Below, piece by piece: positions 23,065 through 31,308 of a stretch of DNA of 64,000 nucleotides. Position 1 is the first letter of the stretch; each line of letters begins with the position of its first letter. The translations under genes and the position numbers were made by a program. The notes beneath the pieces were generated by a model. That model was not told the DNA's origin. It saw nothing but the letters and a program-made list of their open reading frames with translations, and searched no databases. Origin of the DNA: Sodalis ligni (GTDB taxonomy: Bacteria; Pseudomonadota; Gammaproteobacteria; Enterobacterales; Enterobacteriaceae); the NCBI RefSeq assembly GCF_016865525.2, contig NZ_CP075169.1, positions 4,526,337 to 4,590,336 on the forward strand, given 5' to 3'.

Positions 23065-23436
23065 ATGTCTGAAACAAATCGTGCAACCAATGTCCCGGAT
23101 TTCTTGGGCGAGCTGGACGGCGGTGTCTTTGAAACCAAAATAGCCAGCGCGCTGAATGAAGTCGCGCTGGGCGTATTAAATAACGGCAGTACTGGCGAGA
23201 TCACCCTCAAATTTAAAGTGGCGCGCCTGAGTAAATCGCTCGAAGAAAAACGAGTGATGATCACGCACAAAATGTCCTATGTCCGCCCAACGCCGCGCGG
23301 CAAATTTTCCGAAGAGGATACGACGGAAACCCCAATGTATGTCAACCGCGGGGGCAAACTGACTATTTTGCTCGAAGATCAAGGGCAGTTGCTCACCTTG
23401 GCTGGCGAAATAGACGGCCAGTTGCGCTCCAAATAA
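23065..23436 (+). CDS. Conserved phage protein of unknown function preceding YfdQ
   Basis: 123 residues from ATG at 23065 (GAGGTAACC upstream). Starts MSETNRATNVPDFLGELDGG, then ALNEVALGVLNNGSTGEITL and HKMSYVRPTPRGKFSEEDTT. This small beta-rich protein recurs immediately before DUF2303 genes in lambdoid left operons. Function unknown. Intact and 35 bases before yfdQ. Confidence 0.8.
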   Translation: MSETNRATNVPDFLGELDGGVFETKIASALNEVALGVLNNGSTGEITLKFKVARLSKSLEEKRVMITHKMSYVRPTPRGKFSEEDTTETPMYVNRGGKLTILLEDQGQLLTLAGEIDGQLRSK

Positions 23437-23471
23437 TTACCCATTTAACCTATTTATTTTAAGGAAAAATA

Positions 23472-24248
23472 ATGGCACAGACTGTTGATTCAACCGCTAT
23501 CAGCCAGATCAAAGATCTGGTTCTCGGCCAGCAGGTAAACGAACGGCTAAATAACACTACCCTTTCTCCCCTTGTGGCCGTGCCGGACGGAGTGGTATTA
23601 AAAAATCTCGAACCCTATCTCACCGGCCGCGTACGTTTTCGCGGTAATTTGTCCACAGCCAGTATCGATGATTTTATCCGATATTCTACCGGTTACGCGG
23701 AAGAAGGCGCGCGGTGTTTTATTGACGCAGACAAAATGAGTGCGGTTTCGATTTTCAATCTCGGCACCACTGCATTACCAGGCCACGCGGATAATACCTC
23801 GGCACTGACGTTAAAAAGCACCGCGCCGTTCTCTGCCGTTTTGCATATTAATGGCGAGCGAAAATCACAGAAAGACCTGGCCGAATGGATCGAAGATTGG
23901 TCGGAATATATTATCGGTTTTTCGTCCGACGGCAACACGATTGATGCCAAAAAATCGGCGGCGGCACTTCGCAAAATTACCATTGAGGCCAACCAGAAAG
24001 CTGACTATGAGGACAGTGATTTCAGCGGTAAGCGGTCACTCTTTGAAAGTGTGGAAGCAAAAACGCAGGAAATTATGCCTGTCGCATTTGAATTCAAATG
24101 CATTACCTATGAAGGGCTCACTGAGCGCGCAATTAAACTTCGCCTGAGCATTATCAATTCTGATCGCCCTATCCTTGTACTGAGAATTGTACAATTAGAA
24201 GACGTTGAGGAAAAATCGCGGCCGAATTTAGGATTTGTTAATCGATAA
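23472..24248 (+). CDS. yfdQ: YfdQ-like protein (DUF2303)
   Basis: 258 residues with the DUF2303 pattern: [20 protein letters not shown], then [40 protein letters not shown] and a C-terminal beta region with [16 protein letters not shown]. Homologues sit in phage left operons beside yfdR; the role is unknown. Ribosome site AAGGAAAAATA before ATG. Confidence 0.9.
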   Translation: MAQTVDSTAISQIKDLVLGQQVNERLNNTTLSPLVAVPDGVVLKNLEPYLTGRVRFRGNLSTASIDDFIRYSTGYAEEGARCFIDADKMSAVSIFNLGTTALPGHADNTSALTLKSTAPFSAVLHINGERKSQKDLAEWIEDWSEYIIGFSSDGNTIDAKKSAAALRKITIEANQKADYEDSDFSGKRSLFESVEAKTQEIMPVAFEFKCITYEGLTERAIKLRLSIINSDRPILVLRIVQLEDVEEKSRPNLGFVNR

Positions 24249-24389
24249 ATTTAAAGGCAGCGTTGTTGAAACCTTCATCGGTAAATTCTCCGCGTAATGA
24301 TGTGATGCCCGGCAGGCATTAAATAAAAACTTAATTGAATATTGCCACTTGGCAAGGGCTTCGCTCATCCCAAATAGGGGTAATGAATA

Positions 24390-24920
24390 ATGACGTGGAT
24401 TACAACATTTAGCGGGCATCATTTTGATTATGCCGATCCGGATATTAATTCTATCTGCATTAGCGATATTGCCCATGCATTATCAAATGAATGTCGCTAT
24501 GCCGGCCACTGCCCACAATTTTATAGTGTTGCCCAGCATTCTGTCCTGACCAGTATGATTGTGCCGCCGGCGTTTGCTCTTGAAGCTCTGCTGCATGACG
24601 CCGCTGAAGCGTATTGCAAAGACATACCAAGCCCATTAAAAGCGCTGCTGCCAAGCTATCGTTCTGTAGAGGCCCGTATTGATGCAGTTATCCGGCGTAA
24701 ATTTGGTTTGCCAGCGGTTAATTCACCAGAAGTCAAGGACGCTGACCTGATCATGCTGGCCACGGAACGCCGTGACCTCGAAATAGATCCGGGCACGGTA
24801 TGGCCGATGCTGGAGGGGATTCCAGTTGCCGACCTGGTCGTTTTCCCGCTCACGCCCTGCCAGGCGGAACGCGCCTTTTTCGAGCGCTGGGACGAACTTA
24901 ACCAGAGGATAGCATCATGA
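24390..24920 (+). CDS. yfdR: YfdR-like HD-domain nucleotide phosphohydrolase
   Basis: 176 residues. HD-type metal ligands are visible as FYSVAQHSVL (H51 region) and EALLHDAAEAYCKDIPSPLK (HD dyad, about 67-68), with a later Asp in VKDADLIML. Family members hydrolyse deoxynucleoside monophosphates. It may shape nucleotide pools during phage growth. The 140 bases before it contain no gene. Its stop overlaps the next start by 4 bases. Confidence 0.88.
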   Translation: MTWITTFSGHHFDYADPDINSICISDIAHALSNECRYAGHCPQFYSVAQHSVLTSMIVPPAFALEALLHDAAEAYCKDIPSPLKALLPSYRSVEARIDAVIRRKFGLPAVNSPEVKDADLIMLATERRDLEIDPGTVWPMLEGIPVADLVVFPLTPCQAERAFFERWDELNQRIAS

Positions 24921-25939
24921 CTATCAGCGATTTTCAGATCATTAAAATAGACGGCGGCTGGAGAGTGCAACGCGGGATGAGCGAATCCCTGGTTGCCAGG
25001 AGTTATATTGAAAACGAATTGTTGTCTGATCTGCTGGATGCATTCTCCGCCGCGCGGCCATCGCTGGGCCTGCATTTTTCCACCCCTGCAGAACTGGCGG
25101 CCATGTTAGACCATGTCAGTTGCTTTCATGAATTATCGGCAGAGCTGATCGCAGAGGAAATGTTCAAGGGGGCTATCGCACAGTCGGTTAATGCCTGCAC
25201 CTGCCCGTCCGGCGATGGATCTCTACGCTGGCCCTGCCCTATTCACCCTCCCACTAGCGCGGAAAAGGCTATACCCACCATCCAGCGTATCGAGCCGATA
25301 GAGCCGCAGCGCGATGAAAACGGTTGGTGGTCACATCCAGATTATATCCCGGACCTGGAAGAAGACGCGCTGCGTGTCGAATTCGAGGTGTGGCTTGAGG
25401 TTAATGGTGTCGAATGCTCAGCCCGGCTCATGGAGGACGATGTCGAGCCAGACAGCCCGGTGGCTCAGGCATGGGAAAATGGCGACGCCGATTGCAGCAT
25501 CTGGAACCCGAAACCTCCCGAGGGTGAAGGCTGGTTCCTGGTCTCTGTCCACGATACCGAAGACGGCCCTAGCGCGGTATGGCTGCGCAAACTACCCGAC
25601 GCCCAGCCGACGACGCCATATGACGCCCTGGTGCGATTCTACCGAAAACTGCATGAAGAGCACCGGGAACTGGAAGGGAAAGCTCAACGGCTGCGTTACC
25701 GCTGCGAAAATCTCGATGGGCAATTAAAAGAGCTGAAGGCAGCGCGCTTGACGCCGACAGCACCAGCCGTGCCGGATGGGTGGAAACTGGTTCCGATAAC
25801 TGCCACGCGTTCGATGATTCAAGCCGGCGCGACAGCAGCACGACAATACATGGAAGAAACCGGCGGCAACAGTCCTTATGTTATCTATCAAGCGATGATT
25901 GCCGCCGCCCCATCACCTACCAGCACGGAGGGCAAATAA
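24917..25939 (+). CDS. Mosaic early phage protein (Ead/Ea22-like) of unknown function
   Basis: 340 residues made of modules. A start helical region, a short Cys-His cluster (ACTCPSGDGSLRWPCPIHPP, about 93-112), an acidic domain with VEFEVWLEVNGVECSARLME, a GEGWFLVSVHDTEDGPSAVW segment, a coiled coil (about 235-275, KLHEEHRELEGKAQRLRYRC) and the C-terminal VPDGWKLVPITATRSMIQAG motif that closes many enterobacterial phage proteins. Such proteins vary greatly between phages by module shuffling. Confidence 0.72.
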   Translation: MTISDFQIIKIDGGWRVQRGMSESLVARSYIENELLSDLLDAFSAARPSLGLHFSTPAELAAMLDHVSCFHELSAELIAEEMFKGAIAQSVNACTCPSGDGSLRWPCPIHPPTSAEKAIPTIQRIEPIEPQRDENGWWSHPDYIPDLEEDALRVEFEVWLEVNGVECSARLMEDDVEPDSPVAQAWENGDADCSIWNPKPPEGEGWFLVSVHDTEDGPSAVWLRKLPDAQPTTPYDALVRFYRKLHEEHRELEGKAQRLRYRCENLDGQLKELKAARLTPTAPAVPDGWKLVPITATRSMIQAGATAARQYMEETGGNSPYVIYQAMIAAAPSPTSTEGK

Positions 25940-26292
25940 TGGCTACGATAATTACACTCTGCGGATCCAGCCGGTTCAAAGACGCCTTCGAAATTGTGGC
26001 GCAGCATTACACAATTCTCGGTCATGTCGTTATCACTATGGGCAATTATGGCCACGTTGATTATCCCCTAGGTGCTAAATACCTCACAAATGATAACGAC
26101 AACGACGGGGAGGTAAAACGGCGTCTCGATATCCTGCATCTGCAAAAAATCGATATGGCAGATGAGATTATTGTTATTAACGTTGGCGGCTATATAGGCA
26201 GCAGCACGACGCGGGAAATCACGTATGCCACCGCGGCTGGAAAAAGTGTCAGATATCTATTTCCTCAACTCACCAGCGGAGAGGGCGAATAA
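25939..26292 (+). CDS. Nucleoside 2-deoxyribosyltransferase-like protein
   Basis: 117 residues from ATG at 25939, overlapping the preceding stop by one base; a longer upstream frame is a shadow. ATIITLCGSSRFKDAFEIVA gives the Rossmann-type first strand and LHLQKIDMADEIIVINVGGY followed by IGSSTTREITYATAAGKSV matches phage nucleoside deoxyribosyltransferase-like proteins with the Asp and Glu expected in the active site. Could act on nucleotide pools; signalling or immunity roles exist in the wider fold, unproven here. Confidence 0.75.
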   Translation: MATIITLCGSSRFKDAFEIVAQHYTILGHVVITMGNYGHVDYPLGAKYLTNDNDNDGEVKRRLDILHLQKIDMADEIIVINVGGYIGSSTTREITYATAAGKSVRYLFPQLTSGEGE

Positions 26293-26504
26293 TGGCAATC
26301 AGATCCATTGAGCACCTAACCGAGGAAGTAATCAAAAACGCTTTCAATGGCACCAATTTCGGTCGCACTGACTTCGCCACGATATTGGCTGAGACGGTGC
26401 TTAAGCGCGCTGCTGGCTATCATTCTGGCAGTACCGCTACTGCAATCGCTACACACCTTGGGTTGCTAAGCGCGAAAACCAAAGCGCCACAAAACTGGGG
26501 CTGA
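26292..26504 (+). CDS. Hypothetical phage protein, probably truncated by a frameshift
   Basis: 70 residues. NAFNGTNFGRTDFATILAET followed by GYHSGSTATAIATHLGLLSA recurs in lambdoid left operons. After KAPQ the frame ends with NWG and stop; another frame directly continues with LGLTFAHHLYYKQTVRDAIA, so the ancestral protein was likely longer. Start overlaps the previous stop (TAATG). Confidence 0.6.
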   Translation: MAIRSIEHLTEEVIKNAFNGTNFGRTDFATILAETVLKRAAGYHSGSTATAIATHLGLLSAKTKAPQNWG

Positions 26505-26589
26505 CCTTTGCCCATCATCTTTACTACAAACAAACCGTGCGTGATGCTATCGCCACCCTACCAGCCAGGATACCGAGCTGCTGCCGATA

Positions 26590-26772
26590 TTGATTGAAGC
26601 TTACGAGGAAGCGCGGGCCGCCACGGCACCATCGGCAAAATTGCCAGCGGCCTTCAACGTAAAAATGGGTGGCGATAAAGTAACACGCGCCATGTTCCAG
26701 GGCATGAACATGATGCGTCAGGACTGTATTAAGGCGCTGCGCGAACAGGGCTATCAGGTGGAGGGGAAATGA
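26590..26772 (+). CDS. Small hypothetical protein or C-terminal remnant (TTG start)
   Basis: 60 residues from TTG: IEAYEEARAATAPSAKLPAA, then FNVKMGGDKVTRAMFQGMNM and a helical C-terminus. The frame is open further upstream (QDTELLPI) and probably was fused to the sequence of the preceding gene before frameshifts. It overlaps the next start by 4 bases (ATGA), suggesting the stop is original. Confidence 0.45.
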   Translation: MIEAYEEARAATAPSAKLPAAFNVKMGGDKVTRAMFQGMNMMRQDCIKALREQGYQVEGK

Positions 26773-27095
26773 AGGCAAGAAATCCGTTGGAGGCTTATGC
26801 CGAGAGTTATGAATTAATGGCTAAAATCGGCAATGGTCGGGTCGATTGTTTAAGTGTCTCTATTGATATCCGACAGAATATGATGCCTCTCGTTGACGCC
26901 TGCCCACCAGCACAAATGAAACCGAACTCATCAGTTAGCGTTACAAGTTCGATTGAGCTGCGGGCAGAACGGGCAGCCCGGGACCTTGCGAACTATTTTG
27001 GGGATGAAGGTGCATTCGACCCGAACATGCCGGAAGAATGGGTTTTGGCAAGCATGACGCGGATTATCTCGGCCGCGTTGCGTGGAGAGGAATGA
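26769..27095 (+). CDS. Hypothetical phage early protein
   Basis: 108 residues, starting with helices (LEAYAESYELMAKIGNGRVD) and ending with a helical block (ELRAERAARDLANYFGDEGA, PEEWVLASMTRIISAALRG). No domain recognised. Coupled by 4-base overlaps to both neighbours in the left operon, so it is very likely expressed. Confidence 0.6.
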   Translation: MKARNPLEAYAESYELMAKIGNGRVDCLSVSIDIRQNMMPLVDACPPAQMKPNSSVSVTSSIELRAERAARDLANYFGDEGAFDPNMPEEWVLASMTRIISAALRGEE

Positions 27096-27370
27096 TGGCT
27101 ATCGACCTTTCTAACTTGAAAACCGGCCATGCAGCCGCAGCGGCCGCCGGCGATAGATTCTATCTCGGCCCTGAGTGTACAAAACACCCTGGTCATGGCC
27201 GCGTCAGGTACGTTATCAGTCGTGTGTGCCGGGAATGCAGTCGTGAAAAATGTGCTCGGCATCGGCTGCTTGATCAGTCAAGCCGTACAGATCCTGGCGC
27301 GTTTAGCCGCCAGGTGTTTATTCTGGGCGATCCGAAGCGAATAGCGAGCGGGGCCGGAAACGGCCATTAA
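27092..27370 (+). CDS. Hypothetical phage protein with Cys pairs
   Basis: 92 residues from ATG at 27092 (or 27095). GDRFYLGPECTKHPGHGRVR followed by YVISRVCRECSREKCARHRL has two CxxC-like pairs and His residues, a possible zinc-binding knuckle found in small phage proteins that begin with a PCxxGH-type pattern. The C-terminus (QSSRTDPGAFSRQVFILGD) is not recognised. Last gene before xis. Confidence 0.55.
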   Translation: MMAIDLSNLKTGHAAAAAAGDRFYLGPECTKHPGHGRVRYVISRVCRECSREKCARHRLLDQSSRTDPGAFSRQVFILGDPKRIASGAGNGH

Positions 27371-27386
27371 TTTTAGGGGAATTACC

Positions 27387-27590
27387 ATGCTGAGCCTGGA
27401 TTGTGTGCCGATTTCCGCTTACTGCAAAGAGACCGGCGAAAATGTAGAAGCCATTAACAAACGGATACAAAGGGGATTATGGCGGGAGGGTGTGCACGTA
27501 TTAAAAGTGGATGGCGTAAAGGAGCGGTGGATTGATTTAACTGAGGTAGCAAAATGGGCCAGGCAGAGCAATGTTTACCACGCGGAGTAA
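27387..27590 (+). CDS. xis: Excisionase (Xis family)
   Basis: 67 residues of winged-helix excisionase type: CVPISAYCKETGENVEAINK, then RIQRGLWREGVHVLKVDGVK and ERWIDLTEVAKWARQSNV. Xis bends attR DNA and directs the integrase to excision. It overlaps the integrase start by 37 bases, the standard lambdoid coupling. Confidence 0.9.
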   Translation: MLSLDCVPISAYCKETGENVEAINKRIQRGLWREGVHVLKVDGVKERWIDLTEVAKWARQSNVYHAE

Positions 27591-28726
27591 CAATCAGGAA
27601 AAATAAGACCGGCGACACGCTGATCATTACTTTCACTTATAAAGGGGTTCTTTGCAGGGAACCCTTTTCCCGTCTCGAAGTAAATAACAAAAATATCAAA
27701 TATGCCGATCGTCTGCTGGGGGAAATACAAAATAAAATTGAGAAAGGCACTTTCATTTATACCGATTATTTCCCGAAATCACCCAAACTATCACTTTTCG
27801 GAAACGTGCGGCGCGGGCGGGCCATTATCGACTATCTAACTGAATATCTAAAGATTTGTAAAACCCGGAATCTATCCCCGTCCACTCTCGACGGTTATAA
27901 AAAGTGTTTCACCGCCCTTTCCGATTTGCATAAATTACCTGTCACAGATCTGACGCCGGCCATTCTTAAAAACTGGATAATGCAGCGCCAGACCGCACTG
28001 AAGACCATCCGGAATCGACTCTCTTTTTTGCGCAGTGCTCTTGATGAGGCGGTGACGGATGGATTGATCAGCATTAACCCCGTTGGCCTGGTCACAGCAT
28101 CGCGCTACCAGTCTGAGCGCGGCGAGCATGAAAGTGAGTATATTGTTGATCCGCTTAACCCCGATGAGGTCACGGCGCTGCTCCAGGCGGCCGGCAATCA
28201 GCAGTGGGAAAACCTCTTCCGCTTTGCGCTCCATACAGGTATGCGTAGTTCGGAGCTCTGTGCGCTGCGCTGGACTGATATAGATTTTATTGGCAAGACG
28301 GCTTATATCATTTCCGCCAGCGTCAGCGGAGTGGTTAAGGGTACAAAAACCAAGGCGGGTAAACGGAAAATTGAACTGGATGAGCAGGCATTGTCCGCTC
28401 TCAGTAGCCAGAAATTATTTACCTTCTTCCGTGGCGAATATGTCTTCGAAGATCCAAAGACCGGTGAGGCGTGGGCTGGCGCGGATGCCATTCGGAAAAA
28501 GGCATGGGTTCCCACACTCCGCAAGGCCGGGATCCGCTATCGGAATCCCTACCAAACCCGTCATACCTATGCCACCCGCCATATCAGCCGCGGCGCGAAC
28601 CTGTTCTGGTTGGCCGGCCAGATGGGCCACAAAGGGCCGGAAATGCTGTTCCGCCATTACGGCTCATATCTGGAGGAATATGACGGAAATACCGGACGCC
28701 AGTCCAGCTCCCAAAATGGAAGTTGA
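27554..28726 (+). CDS. int: Tyrosine recombinase integrase of the prophage
   Basis: 390 residues. An N-terminal arm-binding domain (DUF3596-like, GVTIRKNKTGDTLIITFTYK), a SAM-like core-binding domain (about 95-175, ENYLSPSTLDGYKKC-type region), then the catalytic domain with Arg in HTGMRSSELCALRW (R231), NPYQTRHTYATRH (R336), QMGHKGPEM and the nucleophile Tyr in FRHYGSYLEEY near the end. Complete length. It ends about 115 bases before the tmRNA 3' end, which it would use as attachment site. Confidence 0.94.
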   Translation: MGQAEQCLPRGVTIRKNKTGDTLIITFTYKGVLCREPFSRLEVNNKNIKYADRLLGEIQNKIEKGTFIYTDYFPKSPKLSLFGNVRRGRAIIDYLTEYLKICKTRNLSPSTLDGYKKCFTALSDLHKLPVTDLTPAILKNWIMQRQTALKTIRNRLSFLRSALDEAVTDGLISINPVGLVTASRYQSERGEHESEYIVDPLNPDEVTALLQAAGNQQWENLFRFALHTGMRSSELCALRWTDIDFIGKTAYIISASVSGVVKGTKTKAGKRKIELDEQALSALSSQKLFTFFRGEYVFEDPKTGEAWAGADAIRKKAWVPTLRKAGIRYRNPYQTRHTYATRHISRGANLFWLAGQMGHKGPEMLFRHYGSYLEEYDGNTGRQSSSQNGS

Positions 28727-28840
28727 ATCGAAAAAACGGACAACGCAGGGATAGCATATGGACGTCAATATGCACGTAAAATGCACGTGGTAAAAATATT
28801 TAAAATAAATTATATAATAATCAATAGATTAACTGCATTT

Positions 28841-28873
28841 ATACCGGGGGTTCAAATCCCCCCAGCTCCACCA
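28841..28873 (+). other. ssrA: Attachment site (attR): 3' end of tmRNA gene
   Basis: GGGGGTTCAAATCCCCCC at 28846-28863 is a T-arm, followed by AGCTCCACCA. The acceptor strand CAGCTCC pairs with GGGGCTG, the conserved 5' end of bacterial tmRNA, which supports ssrA rather than an ordinary tRNA. The 5' part is not in the window, because the prophage separates it; the intact gene should be reconstituted at the left junction with phage-supplied sequence. A/T-rich int-side DNA directly precedes it. Confidence 0.82.
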
Positions 28874-28904
28874 TATTACCTTCTAAAGAAGTCCAAAGAA
28901 GACT

Positions 28905-28941
28905 AAAAAGCCCGCTGACTCAATGAGTTGCGGGCTTTTTT
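28905..28941 (+). terminator. Rho-independent terminator of the tmRNA gene (now displaced)
   Basis: AAAAAGCCCGC and GCGGGCTTTTT form an 11-bp stem with a T-run, 32 bases after the tmRNA 3' end. It presumably terminated ssrA before integration and may now end the int transcript. Confidence 0.88.
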
Positions 28942-28984
28942 ATGTCCTGCGCACTCTGATGTCACCTAATTAAATCCAATCCTT

Positions 28985-29368
28985 TTGGGCCCATTGATAG
29001 GCCCAACAAAATCGCTATTGTTTTCGTTGGGCCTACAAGCACTGAGACTAATCAGGGCAAGACAAACCAAGCCGTTAACCGATACGGAAATCAAAGCACC
29101 AAAACCTAAAGATGCCGATTATCTCCTCTATGATGGTGATGGGTTGGCTCTACTTATCAAATCAAGCGGCAGTAAACTCTGGCAGTTTCGCTACTATCGC
29201 CCTTTCACCAAACAGCGGACGAAGCAAAGTTTCGGAGCTTATCCAGCCGTCACGCTTTCTGATGCACGTAAACTAAGATCTGAATCGCGCATCTTGCTGG
29301 CAAAGCAGATCGATCCACTTGAGCATCAGAAAGAGCAGCTCATTTTCACCTCGGCATATGGGCAGTAA
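28985..29368 (+). pseudogene. P4-type integrase, N-terminal remnant
   Basis: The reading frame contains ARQTKPLTDTEIKAPKPKDA, then DGDGLALLIKSSGSKLWQFR and FGAYPAVTLSDARKLRSESR, the N-terminal arm domain (DUF4102) of P4-family integrases. The codon that should be the ATG start (29054) reads AGG. The frame leaves homology after about 100 residues (LEHQKEQ) and stops; functional members are about 400 residues with the catalytic domain at the C-terminus. A further piece lies at 30319. It marks an older island at the same tmRNA site. Confidence 0.88.
28998..29035. repeat. Inverted repeat TAGGCCCAAC/GTTGGGCCTA
   Basis: Exact 10-base arms at 28998-29007 and 29026-29035, with a further GGGCCCA at 28987. 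Such TGGGCC-type repeats upstream of P4-family integrases are typical of arm-binding or promoter elements; here they precede the broken integrase. Confidence 0.55.
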
Positions 29369-29537
29369 TCGAAAGATGATGAGTTAGTGCCGCCTATTCA
29401 TCAACTCATCATCGCTTAATTATATGTTTTATATGATAAAAAACTAATAATGAACAGGGTTAACAGTTTTGCGTAAAATCTTTTTTTTCCGGCAGACTCG
29501 CATAACACTGTTGCTGCCGTTTTGACTTAGTGCTAAA

Positions 29538-29561
29538 TTTAGTATCAAATATCGTACTAAA
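29538..29561 (+). promoter_or_regulatory. Operator of the Phd/RelE-type pair
   Basis: TTTAGTA (29538-29544), ten bases, TACTAAA (29555-29561): an exact inverted repeat 11 bases before the antitoxin ATG. TTGACTTAG at 29522 can be the -35 element. Autorepression by the antitoxin-toxin complex is expected for this class. Confidence 0.65.
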
Positions 29562-29572
29562 AAGGACTCGTT

Positions 29573-29824
29573 ATGTCTGTACAACCTATCCTGGCTAATG
29601 CGTCGGTGAGTATCAGCGATTTTAAAAAGTCACCCAATGGCGCCCTGAAAGAGGCCCACGGCCAACCGGTGGCGGTGTTGACCAACGGCCATATCTCCGG
29701 TTACTACATTTCACCGGAAACATGGGAAGCCATGGTGGATTATCAGGAAGATATCGAACTTGGCAAGATCGCCCGTTCACGGATGAAAGGTAAGCGCGTT
29801 AAGGTCAAGCTGGATGAGCTATGA
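29573..29824 (+). CDS. Phd/YefM-family antitoxin (StbD-like)
   Basis: 83 residues. ANASVSISDFKKSPNGALKE is the N-terminal DNA-binding Phd fold, followed by GQPVAVLTNGHISGYYISPE. The C-terminal helix (about 55-83, basic, GKIARSRMKGKRVKVKLDEL) should wrap the toxin. It is followed by the toxin gene with an 11-base overlap. A second, truncated C-terminal copy occurs at 33012. Confidence 0.9.
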   Translation: MSVQPILANASVSISDFKKSPNGALKEAHGQPVAVLTNGHISGYYISPETWEAMVDYQEDIELGKIARSRMKGKRVKVKLDEL

Positions 29825-30095
29825 GCTGGAGTTTGAAGAGCATGCCCTTAAGGAGTTTAAAAACTGGGCGCGCCGTTACGGGAGCAGTTCAAAAGAAGTT
29901 AAAGAGATTTTGGTCAATCCCCATATTCCCGCCAATCGGCTCAGCGGCATGCCTGATTGTTATAAAATCAAGCTCAGGTCTGCCGGGTATCGGTTGGTTT
30001 ACCAGGCGATCGATGAAGAGGTGATTGTGCTGGTGCTGGCCGTGGGCAAGCGTGAACGCTCAGAAGTATATAACGCCGCTAAAGCCCGGCTCTAA
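29814..30095 (+). CDS. RelE/ParE-family toxin (StbE-like mRNA interferase)
   Basis: 93 residues, the family length. YELEFEEHALKEFKNWARRY opens the RelE fold, PHIPANRLSGMPDCYKIKLR and SAGYRLVYQAIDEEVIVLVL are the hallmark strands with basic catalytic residues, and VGKRERSEVYNAAKARL closes it. It would cleave mRNA in the ribosome when the antitoxin is degraded. Intact, so it can stabilise this otherwise decayed island. Confidence 0.92.
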   Translation: MSYELEFEEHALKEFKNWARRYGSSSKEVKEILVNPHIPANRLSGMPDCYKIKLRSAGYRLVYQAIDEEVIVLVLAVGKRERSEVYNAAKARL

Positions 30096-30259
30096 CCGGG
30101 TGGCGTGTGCGGCAACAACGATTCAAAATTTGCCTTCATCATCCCATCACTTTTCCACATTGGTATACGTTCAGGTATATCCTGAAATCTGAATTGGAAT
30201 TAAATCAATATATACCAATGCATTACGTGAAAAATTCAGATTCCGCCAGCGCATGGCGC

Positions 30260-30277
30260 AAGCCCTGCGGGCTTTTT
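30260..30277 (+). terminator. Small terminator-like hairpin
   Basis: AAGCCC, TGC, GGGCTT followed by TTTAT. Located in the remnant region after the toxin-antitoxin genes. Short stem; probably active as a weak intrinsic terminator. Confidence 0.6.
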
Positions 30278-30318
30278 ATGTTAGTGGAATGCTGGGGAGA
30301 TCTTGTGACTATGCCTAA

Positions 30319-30420
30319 GATATCCGGCGCTCCCTCGAAAAGGATATCTTTCCCGCCATCGGCGATATCAGCATCACGGACATTAAAGCTCGCATGCTGG
30401 TACAGGCTTTCAACGATTAC
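30319..30420 (+). pseudogene. P4-type integrase, internal fragment
   Basis: A 34-codon stretch reads DIRRSLEKDIFPAIGDISIT then DIKARMLVQAFNDY, the core-binding region normally found 120-150 residues into P4-family integrases. Its spacing from the N-terminal remnant (about 950 bases) shows that the toxin-antitoxin pair and other DNA were inserted into or replaced the middle of that integrase gene. The catalytic domain is absent. Confidence 0.8.
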
Positions 30421-30621
30421 CCCCCCGGCTATCGGAATGGGGCGAAACATGCCCCCCTACCGAAGCCTCAAATACCCGCTGGACATAACTCGATTTATCA
30501 GCGAGAGAATGGCATATACCGGCGGAACGCATGAAAATGAACCGGGCGCATAAAACCGAGGCAACCGATGAACAGCCAAACGGTGAATGCAGCGCTGAAG
30601 CCAGATTGAGAGAGGTAAAAA

Positions 30622-30940
30622 ATGAACGCTAAACGCATACCGCCAACCAAAACCCATGCCGAAATGGTCTCTGCTTGGATGGGGCAACCGGAATTCAAGG
30701 CTGAATACAAAAAGCTGGACGGGGAATTCGCCCTGCTTGATGAGCTGTTGGCCGCACGCAAAAAAAGCCGGCCTCACCCAAGCGCAAGTCGCTGAGCGAA
30801 TGAGGACCAAAGCAACGTCTATTACACGGCTCGAAAGCGGTTTAGCCTCCGGTACACAAGGACCGTCTTATAACACGCTGAAAAAATATGCCGCTGCGGT
30901 AGGAAAAAACTGCAAATCCGTTTTGTATAATTACTCTTAG
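30622..30940 (+). pseudogene. HTH antitoxin-like regulator (HigA-type) with a one-base frameshift in an A-run
   Basis: The ATG at 30622, with AGAGGT upstream, gives AKRIPPTKTHAEMVSAWMGQ, then EYKKLDGEFALLDELLAARKK. At the seven-A run near 30757 the frame shifts. The other frame continues precisely with AGLTQAQVAERMRTKATSIT, RLESGLASGTQGPSYNTLKK and ends CKSVLYNYS at 30940. Removing one A restores a 105-residue XRE-type protein like HigA antitoxins. No HigB partner is intact beside it. A slippage-tolerant gene is conceivable, but decay is simpler. Confidence 0.8.
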
Positions 30941-31042
30941 GGAGCGGCCTGAACGGCGCACACTGATGTACAAGATTTGGCCTCAACGGTTCGTGTCGCT
31001 GCTGTCCGTCAATCCGAGGCCATCGGAAACGGTATGCTCTGG

Positions 31043-31308
31043 CTACTTTTTCCGGATAAGAAAAACAGCAAATGCCGTCAGAACGCCTATCAAGGGCATG
31101 GCTCCAGCGCCTGCTAAGAAGTTGTGGTGATCTATTCGCTTTTCCTTGCAGATATCAGCAAAGCGGGCAAGCGCGTGTTTTTATCAGTGGCGCTGACCTC
31201 TTCAAATTGTTTCTTATAACCTTGTTCAGTAAGGTAAGAGGCTACGTCCGCGTCTGATTTTTCCAGAACAACGGTTTGCTTACCCTTTTGAAAAAAGTAA
31301 TCCGGCAT
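31043..31308 (-). pseudogene. Small membrane-anchored protein, frameshifted
   Basis: The start at 31308 reads MPDYFFQKGKQTVVLEKSDA then VASYLTEQGYKKQFEEVSAT. The frame then runs into a stop at about 31,132, while another frame from 31,165 continues ALARFADICKEKRIDHHNFL and ends in a membrane segment (MPLIGVLTAFAVFLIRKK) at 31043. One missing base repairs an 88-residue tail-anchored protein. Function unknown. Confidence 0.68.

Noticed and set aside
28841..28873. An ordinary tRNA as attachment site
   Set aside because: The acceptor strand matches the conserved tmRNA end and no tRNA body precedes it; the adjacent terminator is also where ssrA would end.
30107..30553. 148-codon plus-strand frame
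   Set aside because: It crosses the integrase fragment in the wrong phase and a terminator hairpin; composition is not protein-like.
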